Below, in pieces: positions 46,114 through 61,131 of a stretch of DNA of 64,000 bases. Within the stretch, counting starts at the first letter, position 1, and each line of letters begins with the position of its first letter. The position numbers and the translations under genes were made by a program. Source of the stretch: Entophlyctis helioformis (Eukaryota; Chytridiomycota; Chytridiomycetes; Chytridiales; Chytriomycetaceae); NCBI GenBank assembly GCA_025526915.1, contig JAHLKH010000009.1, positions 124,001 to 188,000 on the forward strand. Direction: 5' to 3'. The notes under the pieces were generated by a model. The model saw nothing but the letters and a program-made list of their open reading frames with translations. It was not told where the DNA came from and made no database searches.

Positions 46114-46235
46114 TATAAGAGCATCATTCATTCATATATTCATCGCCTGTTTTCTGTCTGATGCCTTGGATCCATGGGTGAATACGGCCGCCGCTGAGCT
46201 TGGCCCTTGCATAGACGAACCACAAGGGCATGCGA
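46114..46235. other. Skt5 3' flank and right inner junction of the duplication
   Basis: About 120 bp of unique DNA (A/T-rich, taatataagagcatcattca) between the Skt5-like CaaX stop and the point where similarity to 13581 begins. Confidence 0.6.
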
Positions 46236-46450
46236 TCGCGAGCAGTTCTTTGATGTCGTGCGTGTGCCCGTGTACACGGCCATTGGCATCCTCGCTGGCG
46301 CTGTTGCTGGATCGATCGTGTTTGGATGGGTGTGGCTCGTGCACTGGCTGCGCGATCGTGCCTTGGCTTGTGGCGGCCGGACGAGCGCATCTCGCCTGTC
46401 CGAGTCGCACGAGCCTGCCCTTGCATCCATCCAGAATGAACGTATCCGCA
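46236..46450 (+). pseudogene. 3' fragment of membrane gene A (right arm)
   Basis: Only the last exon part is present: QFFDVVRVPVYTAIG, the helix AIGILAGAVAGSIVFGW, then WLVHWLRDRAL and the tail to NERI. There is no start or upstream helices. It retains the base missing from the left copy but has lost the left copy's stop (a one-base deletion near 46449), so it cannot encode the original protein. Best read as a passenger fragment carried by the duplication. Confidence 0.85.
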
Positions 46451-46863
46451 TTGACTCGTTGCTCGCAGTGTCGCTGCTGGTACGATCCGTGCCTGTGCTC
46501 CACAGACAAAGCTGCCTTGCAGCCAGCAGTCGCCAGTCGCCAATCGCCCACAAGCTATGCGACTGTAAACAGTGGTGCTATTCAGCCGCAGTGTGTTTGA
46601 CTGTGACTGGCAGCAGCCTTTGAGTTTCACGTGGCCGCCGGTGCTCTTAGGAGGGCCGAATGTTGCGAGCCAGCCACCGACGCTTGCCATCGCTGCGGGT
46701 TGGTACCTGTGATCGCAGGCACAGGACCCAGCAGCCTGCTTCTCGTTCAGTGTGTGTTGCACGATCGATCGGCTCATCTGTCGGCTTTGAGTGTCGGCAA
46801 AGTTGCCTGCTGCGCTCATGCCGCTGGTGCACGGCTGCTGACCGCACGCACGCATTCAAAAGG
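46451..46863. other. intergenic DNA of right arm (counterpart of 12897-13362)
   Basis: No gene recognised. Several substitutions and 1-2-bp indels against the left arm. Confidence 0.5.
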
Positions 46864-48090
46864 ATGCAGCCACCGCCCACACTCCTCGTCAGCCATCCTC
46901 TCCTGTACAGACTCGAGCCATGCCGCTGCAGACAGACCCGCTCAGCTCAACCCGCACGCCGCTCGCAGCAACAGCCAGTGCAGCATCAGCCAGAGCAGCA
47001 CCACCGATCGCCAGTGTCTGCTGCGTCGGTTGCCCCTGCATCGCCTGTGTCGCCTGTGTCGCCCACTTCGCCGACCGTCGTTGCCATCTCAACGGCGTCC
47101 TTGGACTCGCATGTGGCATCACATGTGGCATCGCATGCATCAAGCGACATTCGCCTGCACACACTGCCCAGCAACACCACCAAGGCTGATCTCGAGTCTG
47201 GCGTCCATCACAAGCACTCGCTCTCGCACTCGCACTCGCTCTCGCACGCTGATACCGACAACGATCCGCTGGCATGCAACTCGCACTCGCTGTTGGTGTC
47301 GCCACAGACGCTGCTCCGTGTGCGGCTGTGTCTGCTCGTCTACACGGCGGCGTTTGTCCTGCGGCGCTTTGGGCAGAACAAGCTGGCGTATCTGCACTTT
47401 CTGACCAACTGGAGCTGGATCCTGCTGCTCGTGTACCTGCTGGTGAGTGTCTGCCGCCCTCCAAGCCATAGCCGTGTTCAGTCTGCTGTGTGTGCATGCT
47501 CACACAACCAACCATGCTGTGACCGGCCCATGTGTGCACAGGCTGCCACGCTCGCCAGCCACCATGTCGTGCGATCCAAGACCGCCACGCAGCAGCCCGA
47601 CGATCGGCGCGCATCTCGGCTTGGACGGCTGCTGCCGTGGCTGTTTGCCGCAAGCCACACGCTCGTGTGGGCCGTTGTGGTTGCGTTCTGGCTGCTGCTG
47701 ACGGGAACGCTGCGGTCGGCGCCATCGACCATCGAGCGTCTGTCGCTCATCAACGGCCACACAGGCAGCCTGGTTGTCGCAGTGGTCGATCTCGTGCTGT
47801 GCAAGACGACGCTGCAGCCTCGCCACGCACTCGCGCCGGCAGCCGTGGTGGCCGCGTACCTGTGCATGGTGTGGACGGTGCGTGCAGCGTGTCCGCAGGT
47901 GGCGTATCCGTACGCATTCATCGGCAAGTGGATGGATCCCGTCGGCGGCGCACAGCAGGACGGCGTGGCTGGGTTCCTGGCCGGAGTGGCTGCAGGTGCC
48001 GCCGGTGTGCTGGTCGTCTGGCTGCTCTCCTGGGTCCCGCTGGGTCTGGGCCGTCTGCGCAACCGCCTTGTGGCCGCACGGCCGGTCTGA
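46864..48090 (+). CDS. multi-pass membrane protein B (rolling-stone / FAR-17a-like), right copy
   Basis: Exons 46864-47442 and 47542-48090 around a 99-bp intron give about 375 residues. The helices are as in the left copy, and exon 2 keeps the full frame to VAARPV at 48090: CKTTLQPRHALAPAAVVAAY, YPYAFIGKWMDPVGG, GVAGFLAGVAAGAAGVLVVW. The N-terminus differs. The left start (MHAADRP) is destroyed by a 2-bp deletion (ATGCCGCTGC here), and the frame is instead open upstream to an ATG at 46864 (MQPPPTLLVSH). So the two copies are damaged at opposite ends. The intron is in frame and stop-free, so a retained form would add 33 residues after the second helix. Function unknown. Confidence 0.68.
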   Translation: MQPPPTLLVSHPLLYRLEPCRCRQTRSAQPARRSQQQPVQHQPEQHHRSPVSAASVAPASPVSPVSPTSPTVVAISTASLDSHVASHVASHASSDIRLHTLPSNTTKADLESGVHHKHSLSHSHSLSHADTDNDPLACNSHSLLVSPQTLLRVRLCLLVYTAAFVLRRFGQNKLAYLHFLTNWSWILLLVYLLVSVCRPPSHSRVQSAVCACSHNQPCCDRPMCAQAATLASHHVVRSKTATQQPDDRRASRLGRLLPWLFAASHTLVWAVVVAFWLLLTGTLRSAPSTIERLSLINGHTGSLVVAVVDLVLCKTTLQPRHALAPAAVVAAYLCMVWTVRAACPQVAYPYAFIGKWMDPVGGAQQDGVAGFLAGVAAGAAGVLVVWLLSWVPLGLGRLRNRLVAARPV

Positions 48091-48454
48091 CGTGTGCACT
48101 GCTGGACGCTGCTTGACGCTGCTTGGACTGCAGCGATCCACAAATAGAATGCATGCAGTGGCACTTGCTCTGTTTGTCCGCACTCCATTCCAAATGCAGC
48201 ATCAGCCAGGCTGTGCAATGTGCTGTGCCGGGTTGTGCCGTGCTGTGCGTGTTTCGCGACACAGGAACGCTCGTGTGGCGCGCTCGCTGCAAGTGCCTGT
48301 TCTGGCACTCGACGCGCTTCCTTCAAAAGCCATCGTGCGCGCCGCTTGCTGCCAGCCATCATCCAGCACTCTCTCAGCGTCCCACTCAGCGTGTCCCGCC
48401 CGTCTGTCCATAAAACAATCGGCTGCGTCCTGCACATTCCCAACAGCAGCCACC
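48091..48454. promoter_or_regulatory. intergenic region upstream of the right VWD gene
   Basis: Counterpart of 11363-11724, with the same TATA-like CCATAAAACA about 40 bp before the ATG. A short divergent patch (48378-48400) separates it from the left copy. Confidence 0.35.
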
Positions 48455-50634
48455 ATGCACGCCATTGTCCTCGCACTCGCTGCGTCTGCCCTCTCTGCTG
48501 TGTCTGCCGTCCCGCAGTCCAGCCCATCCAGCCCATTGGCGGCCAAGTCCGACGTCGCCGCATGGATCGATGTGCAGCCGGCCGTCCTGTCCATCGACGA
48601 CCTGGCCACCACGGCCAACACGTTCAGCCTCAGGCTCACGTCCAAGCCCAAGGGACCCGTCACCGTGTACTTTGAGCACCCGTCCGTCTCGTTCTCGGAC
48701 TGCCTGGTGCACTTTGATCCGTCCAACTGGAACACCACAAAGGCCATCAACGTCACTCCCATTCCCGTGTTTGGCCAGAACGTCGGCAACAGCACCATCC
48801 CGCTCAGCATCCGCATGCGCGCAGCAGCAGAGGCCGACGACTACCACAATGCCGAGACTGCTCTTCCATGCAGCCGCAAGCCAGCAGCCGGCGGTGTGTG
48901 CTCGAGCATTGGCGATCCCCACTTCAAGGTGCGCCACGCTTCTTCCTTCCTTGCACGCCTGTCTGCCTGCCATTGTCTGTGCACTCTTGCTGACTCGATC
49001 GTCGCCGTCCCGACTCCGCCCGCCAGTCGTTTGACGGTCTGTCATACTCGTCGCAGCCATCGGGCACCTACCACCTTGTCAAGTCGGCCGATCTGAACGT
49101 GCAGGTTGTCCAGGAGCCGTGCGGCAACGGTGTCACCTGCAACAGAGCCGTGGCAGTGCGTTACGGCTCGTCTGTCATGGTCTACGACATCCGCGGTGCG
49201 CAGGGCGACAAGAAGGACAAGTACGAGATGACGCAGGTCACTCCCAACAAGGACGGTCTTGGCTACACGCCTCCCGAGCGCGACAATGACGGCGTGCACA
49301 CCATCACAGCGCCGTGCGGCTCAACCATCACCGTGTCGCACACCAAGAATGCATTCAAGCGTCTCGATGTGACGGTCAACCTGGCCGGCGGCTACACCAA
49401 GATTGGCGGCATGTGCAACCGTCTGCCTGGCGAGTCCAACGGCACTCTCTACGACGCAAGCGGCAAGCAGCGCGACATGAAGCTGCAGAAGGAGATTGAC
49501 GCGTTCATCGCGACTTGGGAGGTTGCTGCCGACGAGGATCTGTTCAACAGCAAGAACACATGGACCACTGGCACTCCGTCCAAGGGAACTACTGCGATTG
49601 GCGAGTGCAAGATCCCCGAGATCCCCAAGGTTGTCGTCGTTCCCGAGACCAAGCCGTCGCCGCCAGTGCTGCCTCCGTATGTCCCGCCTGTTGCCGAGAA
49701 GGTCACGACTACCGCAGCCATGACCACGACGACCACGACCATTGTGGCGTCCACGACCGCGACCGTTGTGGTTGCCACGACGACCGTTGTGCCGTCCACG
49801 ACCACGATTGCTGCCACCACGCGCGTCCTTGCAGCGTCGACCACGACGACGGTTGTGCCCCACACCACGACCGTGTCGGCCACTCTGACGATCCCCGTGC
49901 TTGCCACCACGACGACTGTCGTCACGGTTCCCGTGTCCACAACGACGCAGGCTGCATACACGCGTCCATCGCCGCCTGCCGTCTTTGAGGCCGAGTGCGA
50001 GTCCCACTGCAAGAGCCTGTTCGACATCCCTGGCTGTGCGTCGATTGTCGACCCGTCGTTCTACATCAAGGCTTGCATCCTCGACGCCAAGGCGACCGGC
50101 TCGTACTCGTTCACGGAGGGAGCCAAGACGGCGTACCTCGCCCAGTGCCACACGCAGACGACGTACATGAAGCGCGATGCCAAGCCAGAGACCATCAAGC
50201 AGGCCGAGACGATCCAGAAGAAGTGCGGCTTTGGCAACAACACGTGCATCAACCAGTGCTCTGGCCACGGCACGTGTGCCGGCTTTGGCTGCGCGTGCAA
50301 CCCGGGATGGGGCGGCGTGGACTGCTCGACGGATCTCACCAAGCGTGTGCAGTACAACGTTGAGACGAACACGTACCAGACGGGAGTCACCGACGAGGTT
50401 GCCGAGAAGGGCGTGTTCAGCGAGGCCAACAAGGCGGTTGAGCAGGTGCTTGGCGTGTCGTACGGATACACGACCCCGAATGCGGCCGACTCGCCTGTTG
50501 CTGACAGAACTGCGGCCACCACGACCGACGGCGTGTACGAAGCAACGGTTGCATCGTCTGGGTTCTCGTTCTCTGCATCCTCGATGCTGGCACTTGCCGT
50601 CGTGACGATTGTGACGGCCATGCAGTTTGTGTAA
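48455..50634 (+). CDS. secreted VWD-domain / Thr-rich stalk / EGF-like surface protein (right copy)
   Basis: Exons 48455-48928 and 49027-50634 around a 98-bp intron give 693 residues. The module order is that of the left copy: signal peptide, Calx-beta-like sandwich, VWD module opening GDPHFKSFDG, Thr/Val stalk near 49690-49960, Cys-rich and EGF-like motif (50260-50330), GPI-type tail. Against the left copy I see only about three residue changes (AKSDV for AKPDV, a Thr for Ala before AAMTT, SLFDIPG for SLFNIPG) and a few silent ones. Both copies look intact, so two functional genes are likely. GPI attachment and adhesion are inferences from the architecture. Confidence 0.88.
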
Positions 50635-50841
50635 GCAGGCATTGATGGCGTTGGTCACAGGCAGTCGTTTTCATCTGAAGCATACAAACAATACAAGCAT
50701 GATATCAAAGCGAGCGAGTTCAGCATGCACAGACAGACAGACAGACAGACGGAGCATGGAAGGAGGGCAGTGGCAGCAATGGAGCCTCAGAGTTGTGAGA
50801 TGCAAAAGTGATGCCGCAGCAAGTTGTCTGATGGAGCAAAA

Positions 50842-50915
50842 TGGTTTCATCCGGGATCGAACCGGAGACCTCCTGTGTGTTAAACAGGTGTGATAACCGA
50901 CTACACCATGAAACC
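50842..50915 (-). tRNA. tRNA-Val (anticodon AAC), right-arm copy
   Basis: Reverse complement of 8901-8974 with the same cloverleaf, A and B boxes and downstream T-run. No difference was seen. Confidence 0.95.
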
Positions 50916-50918
50916 ACC

Positions 50919-51045
50919 TGTTGAGGTTGTTTTCGAGCATGTGCATCACATTCCCGAGCATTGTGCATCCCATCTGGATTGGAACGCGACGCGTGAGCAT
51001 TTGGTTGTTTGGAAAGTTGGTCTGGGATTACGCCATCTTCCAACA
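50919..51045 (+). repeat. candidate LTR of the relic element (right arm)
   Basis: 127 bp from TGTTGAGG to CAACA, 3 bp from the 5' end of tRNA-Val and upstream of the Gag relic. Mirrors 8771-8897. Confidence 0.4.
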
Positions 51046-51301
51046 ACTGCGCTGCCTGCCAGCAGTTGTTTCAGGTCAGCAGGATGACCCAGTTTCCGCC
51101 TGCAACGCGCTGCAAACGTGGTGCACGGCCACATCTGGGAACATTCTGGAATCTTGCAAAGGAACTCCTGTCAGATCTGGGACCTGTTTCAATAGCAGTC
51201 CCGTCCTGCACGCTCGTGCTCGTCACTTTGCTACCAGCATTGTTGAGTGACACTGCACAAGCAGCTGCCACATTGGTAGCACTGCCAATCGGGTCTCTGC
51301 C
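51046..51301. other. relic element leader
   Basis: About 255 bp between the candidate LTR and the Gag ATG. More diverged from the left arm than its surroundings, especially at 51050-51100. No primer-binding site could be assigned. Confidence 0.4.
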
Positions 51302-51522
51302 ATGACCACCACGCTCAACGCTTCTGCCTCAAGCGTCGCCCCCGCCCCTGCCGCGTCAGCTGCCGAGCAGCTGGCTGCCTTCCTCGAGAAGCTCGTCGAT
51401 GCGTCCAAGTCCGAGGACGCTCCGGTCGATGCCATGGTTGATGCCTCGCTGGCCATGGCCATCAGTCTCGCATCCCCACTCGGCCATGCTGTCAACAACG
51501 CCGTGTGGACTGCCGCCAGGAT
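51302..51522 (+). pseudogene. relic Gag, 5' part, interrupted by retrotransposon insertion
   Basis: ATG 51302 reads the Gag N-terminus (same as the left copy apart from VDASK for VDTSK) to VWTAAR, where the complete element begins at 51523. The last five bases, AGGAT (51518-51522), are the target-site copy. The reading frame resumes beyond the element at 57340. Confidence 0.92.
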
Positions 51523-51645
51523 TGTTGGGCGCAGCTATAGAACAGGAACGACGAGGACTGGAAATTGAGCTAGTATTGAAGTGACGACAACCCAAAGAGA
51601 AATGCAAAATGGAGAAAAGGGAAATGTGGAAGGGCACCGACAACA
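51523..51645 (-). repeat. 3' LTR of the complete element
   Basis: 123 bp, TGTTG...CAACA. Direct repeat of 57211-57334. Confidence 0.97.
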
Positions 51646-51703
51646 TCATCACCCTCCCCGGGGAGCCGCAGGCAGGAGAGACCTGGTCAGCTGCTGCAAC
51701 ATC

Positions 51704-56869
<5,166 letters not shown>

Positions 56870-57210
56870 CGGAGCGGATCCGGCATAGGCGCTGAACCCG
56901 TCTTCGGCCTGGACCGGTGATGGGTGCAAGATCACGCCATGGCACTGGTGCCCGATGACGTGGATGCGACACCATATGGAGCCAATATTGCGCCGCGAGG
57001 TTGCGACAGGTAGCGGGCTCACGCTGGGTGTACGGACTCGTGGTCGGCGTCAAGTCCGTGGTCAGAGACCTCGCTCGGTGCCGGAGAGGCACTGCCTGGC
57101 TGAGCTGCGAGCCTGGCGCTTCTCCTCGGCCGTCCGAGACTCCTCCTGGTGCGTCTGTTTGGCGCCATGGGTTGTCGCTGCTCAACGTCTCAACACTCAG
57201 TCAAAAAAAA
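56870..57210 (-). other. 5' leader of the complete element
   Basis: About 340 bp between the 5' LTR and the first ATG. Immediately after the LTR (minus strand) is TTTTTTTTGACTGAG. A TGGCGCC motif lies about 45 bp in (near 57162), not next to the LTR, so the primer-binding site is unassigned. Confidence 0.5.
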
Positions 57211-57334
57211 TGTTGGGCGCAGCTATAGAACAGGAACGACGAGGACTGGAAATTGAGCTAGTATTGAAGTGACGACAACCCAAAGAGAAATGCAAAAATG
57301 GAGAAAAGGGAAATGTGGAAGGGCACCGACAACA
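57211..57334 (-). repeat. 5' LTR of the complete element
   Basis: 124 bp, TGTTG...CAACA, with one extra A relative to the 3' LTR (A5 versus A4 near 57295). Followed by target-site copy AGGAT at 57335-57339. Confidence 0.97.
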
Positions 57335-57339
57335 AGGAT

Positions 57340-58424
57340 GCAAGGCGCGACCAAGTCGACACTGATGGCCGCCGCCATCGACGCTGGCTGCCGGGCCATT
57401 GCCGCCGTCCAAGCCTCGCAGCAGCCACAGCTGCTTCCGCCCTCGTCGTCGTCTTCGGCTGTCGCCTCAAAGGACGAGCGTCGTCGCGAGGTCCGTCGTC
57501 GGTTCACGCTCGGCACATTCAAGGGCACGCCGAATGCGCTCGGCACTGCCGACTTTCTGCGACGCCTGAGGATACTGTTTCAGCTGTAAGACGGTGCCAG
57601 CAGCGACGAGCTCCAAGCCCTGCTGCTCCCGGCTTTCACCAACGCTGCCGGACAGTGGCTGGATCGCCACATCCGCCGTTTGGGTCCATCCAAGTCGACG
57701 ACTTCTTGGAGGATTTCAAGCACTCGTTCCTGCCAAAAGAGATCCAGCACTGATGGGGCCGGCATGGAAGTTCTCGTGATGCGAATGAAGGCAATATCAA
57801 CGAGACCCCACTACCATGTCCGGTATCTGCACAGCCTAGCCCAGAAACCGTCATGCCCGCCGGCACCGCTGCCCAAGCGCTCGTTTGCCGACGCTGTTGC
57901 TGGCCGCCCCAGCACCCCGCTCTTCAAGCTCGACTTTGCACCATCGGCTCGCACGCTGCGTCGTTTCGCGGTATCCATTGGCACAGTGCCCGCCACTGCA
58001 CGGGGCGACTCGGGTGCTGGCGCCAACTTTGTCGGCCTGCGTCTGTATCGCCAGCTGGCCGACCTGGGGCTGGTCAAGACGCACAAGATGCCACACGGCG
58101 TGCCGCTACGCCTGGGCGACGGGTCGGACGACATCATGCTGACCGAGTTCTGCGAGTTCAGCCTGCAGACTCGCGACGGCCAGCCGCTGGGCCACCTCAA
58201 CGCGTTCGTGGCGCCGATCGACAAGCACCACGACCTCGTGCTGGGCCTGCCGTGGCTCGAGGCCGTCAAGGCAGAGTAGAGCTTCGGCGAGGACGGCCAA
58301 CTCGTCGCCAACACGCCGCGCGGTCCGGTCACGATGGCCGAGGCCAAGCCAAGCTCGCCGGCCGCGTCGCTCGCCACAAGCGCGGTTGAGCTGATGTCCT
58401 ACGATCAGTTCAAGCAGGCCAACA
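57340..58424 (+). pseudogene. relic Gag 3' part and aspartic protease (right arm)
   Basis: Resumes at ATKSTLMAAAIDAG (57344 on) and continues RRRFTLGTFKGTPNALG. A stop (taa, 57587-57589) replaces a Tyr of the left copy, with nearby one-base indels. The protease frame includes SFADAVAGRPSTPLFK, RGDSGAGANF and GLPWLEAVKAE, then a stop at 58277-58279 where the left copy has Trp. Dead copy. It continues past the duplicated arm into RT sequence. Confidence 0.88.
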
Positions 58425-59525
58425 AGCGCGGCGAGATCGAGTGGGCTGTCAGCCTGTTCGAGCTGGCCGCCACACCCGAGGAGGACGGCTAGTTCCCCGA
58501 GTGGGTCGAGACCTTGCGCGCGGAGTTTCTCGGCGTCCTGCCGCCCGCTGGTAGCAAGCTCAAGATCTCCAAGAGCTTGCACAGCTGGGTGAGCACGGCG
58601 TGCACCGCATCGAGCTGCTGGACGCCACGCCGGTCAAGCGGCAAGCGTACCGCATGAGCCCGCGCGAGCTGGAGGAGGTGCGCAAGCAGCTGATCGCACT
58701 GCTGGAGGCTGGTGTCATCCGCCCCAGCAGCAGCCCATGGTCGCTGCCGATCCTCTTCGTCAAAAAGAAGGACGGCACACTGCGCATGTGCGTCGACTAC
58801 CGCGCGCTCAACCAGCAGACCAAGGCGGACGCGACGGGTCTGCCGTGCATTGATGACAACCTGGATCGGCCGCCATGGGCACCTGCTGGTAGCCAGACTG
58901 CATGTCCAGCACGGCCAAACGGCGCATGCCATGCAGCCGATCCAGGTTGTCGTCGATCCTCGGCAGGCCCGTCGCGTCCGCCTTGGTCTGCTGGTTCAGT
59001 GCGCGGTAGTCGACGCACATGCGCAGTGTGCCGTCCTTCTTTTTGACAAACAGGATCGGCAGCGACCATGGGCTGCTGCTGGGGCGGATGACACCAGCCT
59101 CCAGCAGTGCGATCAGCTGCTTGCGCACCTCCTCCAGCTCGCGCGGGCTCATGCGGTACGCTTGCCGCTTGACCGGCGTGGCGTCCAGCAGCTCGATGCG
59201 GTGCACGCCGTGCTCACCCAGCTGTGCAAGCTCTTTGGAGATCTTGAGCTTGCTACCAGCGGGCGGCAGGACGCCGAGAAACTCCGCGCGCAAGGTCTCG
59301 ACCCACTCGGGGAACTAGCCGTCCTCCTCGGGCGTGGCGGCCAGCTCGAACAGGCTGACGGCCCACTCGATCTCGCCGCGCTTGTTGGCCCGCTTGAACT
59401 GATCGTAGGACATGAGCTCAACCGCGCTTGTGGCGAGCGACGCGGCCGGCGAGCTTGGCCCAGCGACTGGCCGTCGCGAGTCTGCATACTGAAGTCGCAG
59501 AACTCTGTCAGCGTGATGCATGACA
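58130..59525. pseudogene. convergent pair of relic Pol fragments forming an imperfect palindrome
   Basis: Plus strand, 58130-58870: protease end, then RT start (LLDATPVKRQAYRMSPREL, PILFVKKKDGTLRMCVDYRA), broken by a stop at 58490. Minus strand, 59525-58871: the same sequence again, extending further into RT (LAVLDMQSGYQQVP), lacking about 160 bp that correspond to 58189-58350. The two meet tail to tail at about 58870. The RT fragments end before the catalytic YIDD-type motif, so neither is functional. Confidence 0.88.
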
Positions 59526-59690
59526 TGCATCTGTGCTTTCACAAACGTCTTTTGACCACCAATCCCACTCCCATTCTCATGTGTATTGGAATATGACCTT
59601 GCTTTAGATTGTATGTATTGTATAGTGATTGTAGTTGTAGGCCAGCTGGCAATTCTAACAGATCCAAGCTGTGCCAGCTCCGTGGCACAT
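59526..59690. other. A/T-richer spacer at the end of the relic cluster
   Basis: About 165 bp (atgtattgtatagtgattgt around 59611) between the relic and the next gene's stop. Nothing coding seen. Confidence 0.5.
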
Positions 59691-60956
59691 CTAGACAGAA
59701 GTCGGGCCATGGGTTGGCTCGGTACTGGGGGCGTTCTGCTTCTGTGGGCTCAACATCGGCAGTGTCTTGGCATCCATGTCAGCATCTGCCGATTTTGGGC
59801 TGATGTAGACTGGCATCGGGGCCATTACGTCGGATTGCCGCCGGGCATGGACGCGCGATCCAAACATTTGGCGACGGCGATCCTTGAGGTCGTTGAGCTC
59901 GTTGCGGGGGTCATAAGTGTCCGAGTCGTATGTGGACCAGTACGACATGCCGTACATGCGTACAAGAGCCAAGACAAACAGTCCAATGGCCACAAAGACG
60001 ATCAATAGAAAGATGAAACCCCGGAATGTGTTGGGTGGGCTTGGCGGTGGCATTGAGGCGGGCGAGTCGATCGGCGACAACATGCCGTCAGCAGAGATGC
60101 GGCCAGCCAGCCAGCGTCTGGATCCACTTGGCGTTGCCTGGCATTCGCCAGTTGAAGGCGGCAGCGCAACAACGGCGCTCTGTGTGCAACTTGTGCAGCC
60201 TTGGTTGCATGACTGATATGTGACGGCTCCGTTCGAGACGACCGTCGACATGAAAAGGGCCGAGGAGCCGACTTGCTCGCAGGTCCAGATCGGGTACCTG
60301 TCGATACGGGCGAGGGCGGCGGCTGTGCACAGCTGGCCAGCCTCGTAAGTGTGCACTTGGACGTACGATCGAGGGGCGTCGCTTCGCACCTTGAGCTCCG
60401 ACACACTGCAGACATGGCGGCCAACGTCAGCATCATGTGCAGCCAGACGTGTTTACACACGTGAGCAGCAAGGTTAAACTCACGAGCCGACAACGGTGGT
60501 CGACGAGGCGAAAACGAGGTCGTTGAAGGCGCAGTTGCTCGTCTGTGTCGCCAGAGACAGCGGCTGGACAGACGAGCACTTGGACGCACAGTCTGTCGAG
60601 TTGGCGGCACTGGCAGTGGTGTTGTTGCAGCCGGAGTAGTAGGCAAACTCGACGGTGGTGTTGGTGCCAGACAGACGCAGTGGCGCTGGGAGTCGGGCTA
60701 CTGCATCTCTGACGCCTGGCGGGCAAGAGGCGGCGGCGCTTTTTGGCGCTGTGGTGATGAGAGAGAAGGCGTTGACGGCGGCCTGTGCGGTCAGAGGTGC
60801 AGAGCCGTTGAAGCAGGCGATTGGCAGGCCCGCTGCAGCCTGCACGACAGTCTCTTGCAGCGCTGGCGGCGGCGGCGTCTGGCTCTGGGCCTGTGCAAGA
60901 CCTGCCCACGTTGCTGCCAAAGCGGCAGCGGCGGCGGCGGCGGCGGCGATGTGCAT
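59691..60956 (-). CDS. type I membrane protein of unknown function
   Basis: ATG 60956; exons 60956-60484 and 60405-59691 around a 78-bp intron give about 395 residues. The signal peptide is HIAAAAAAAAALAATWAG, encoded by a GCC/GCG run. The ectodomain has paired cysteines (PIACFNG, SCPPGV, YYSGCNNTT, DCASKCSSV, SNCAFND, GQLCTAAA, WTCEQVG, SCNQGCTSCTQ) and several N-x-S/T sites. A Pro-rich linker (SPASMPPPSPPN) precedes the single helix FIFLLIVFVAIGLFVLALV. The cytoplasmic tail has YWSTYDSDTYDPRNELNDLK and a Ser/Pro-rich end. No family was recognised. Domain plan parallels the gene at 25122-26809. Neighbour of the aldo-keto reductase. Confidence 0.72.
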
Positions 60957-61131
60957 CTGAAGTTGTTGTTTGCAAGGCAAAGGAGCCACGTGAAGTGGAT
61001 CGGCCAGAAGGATATGCCTTGGTCAGTGGGTGCCGCTTGAAGCATCGACGTGCGCTGGCAGATCTCGGCGCTCGATACGCCTTGCATCTCACAGTTCATT
61101 GGTGCACATGCGACAACCATGGCGACTGGCA

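Noticed and set aside
57150..57175. TGGCGCC motif as a retroviral-type primer-binding site
   Set aside because: It lies about 45 bp from the LTR instead of next to it, and the sequence beyond it does not follow a known tRNA 3' end, so no primer was assigned.
59586..60008. 140-residue plus-strand open frame
   Set aside because: Complementary to the tail and TM region of the 59691-60956 membrane gene, whose signal peptide, TM helix and splice phase are coherent.
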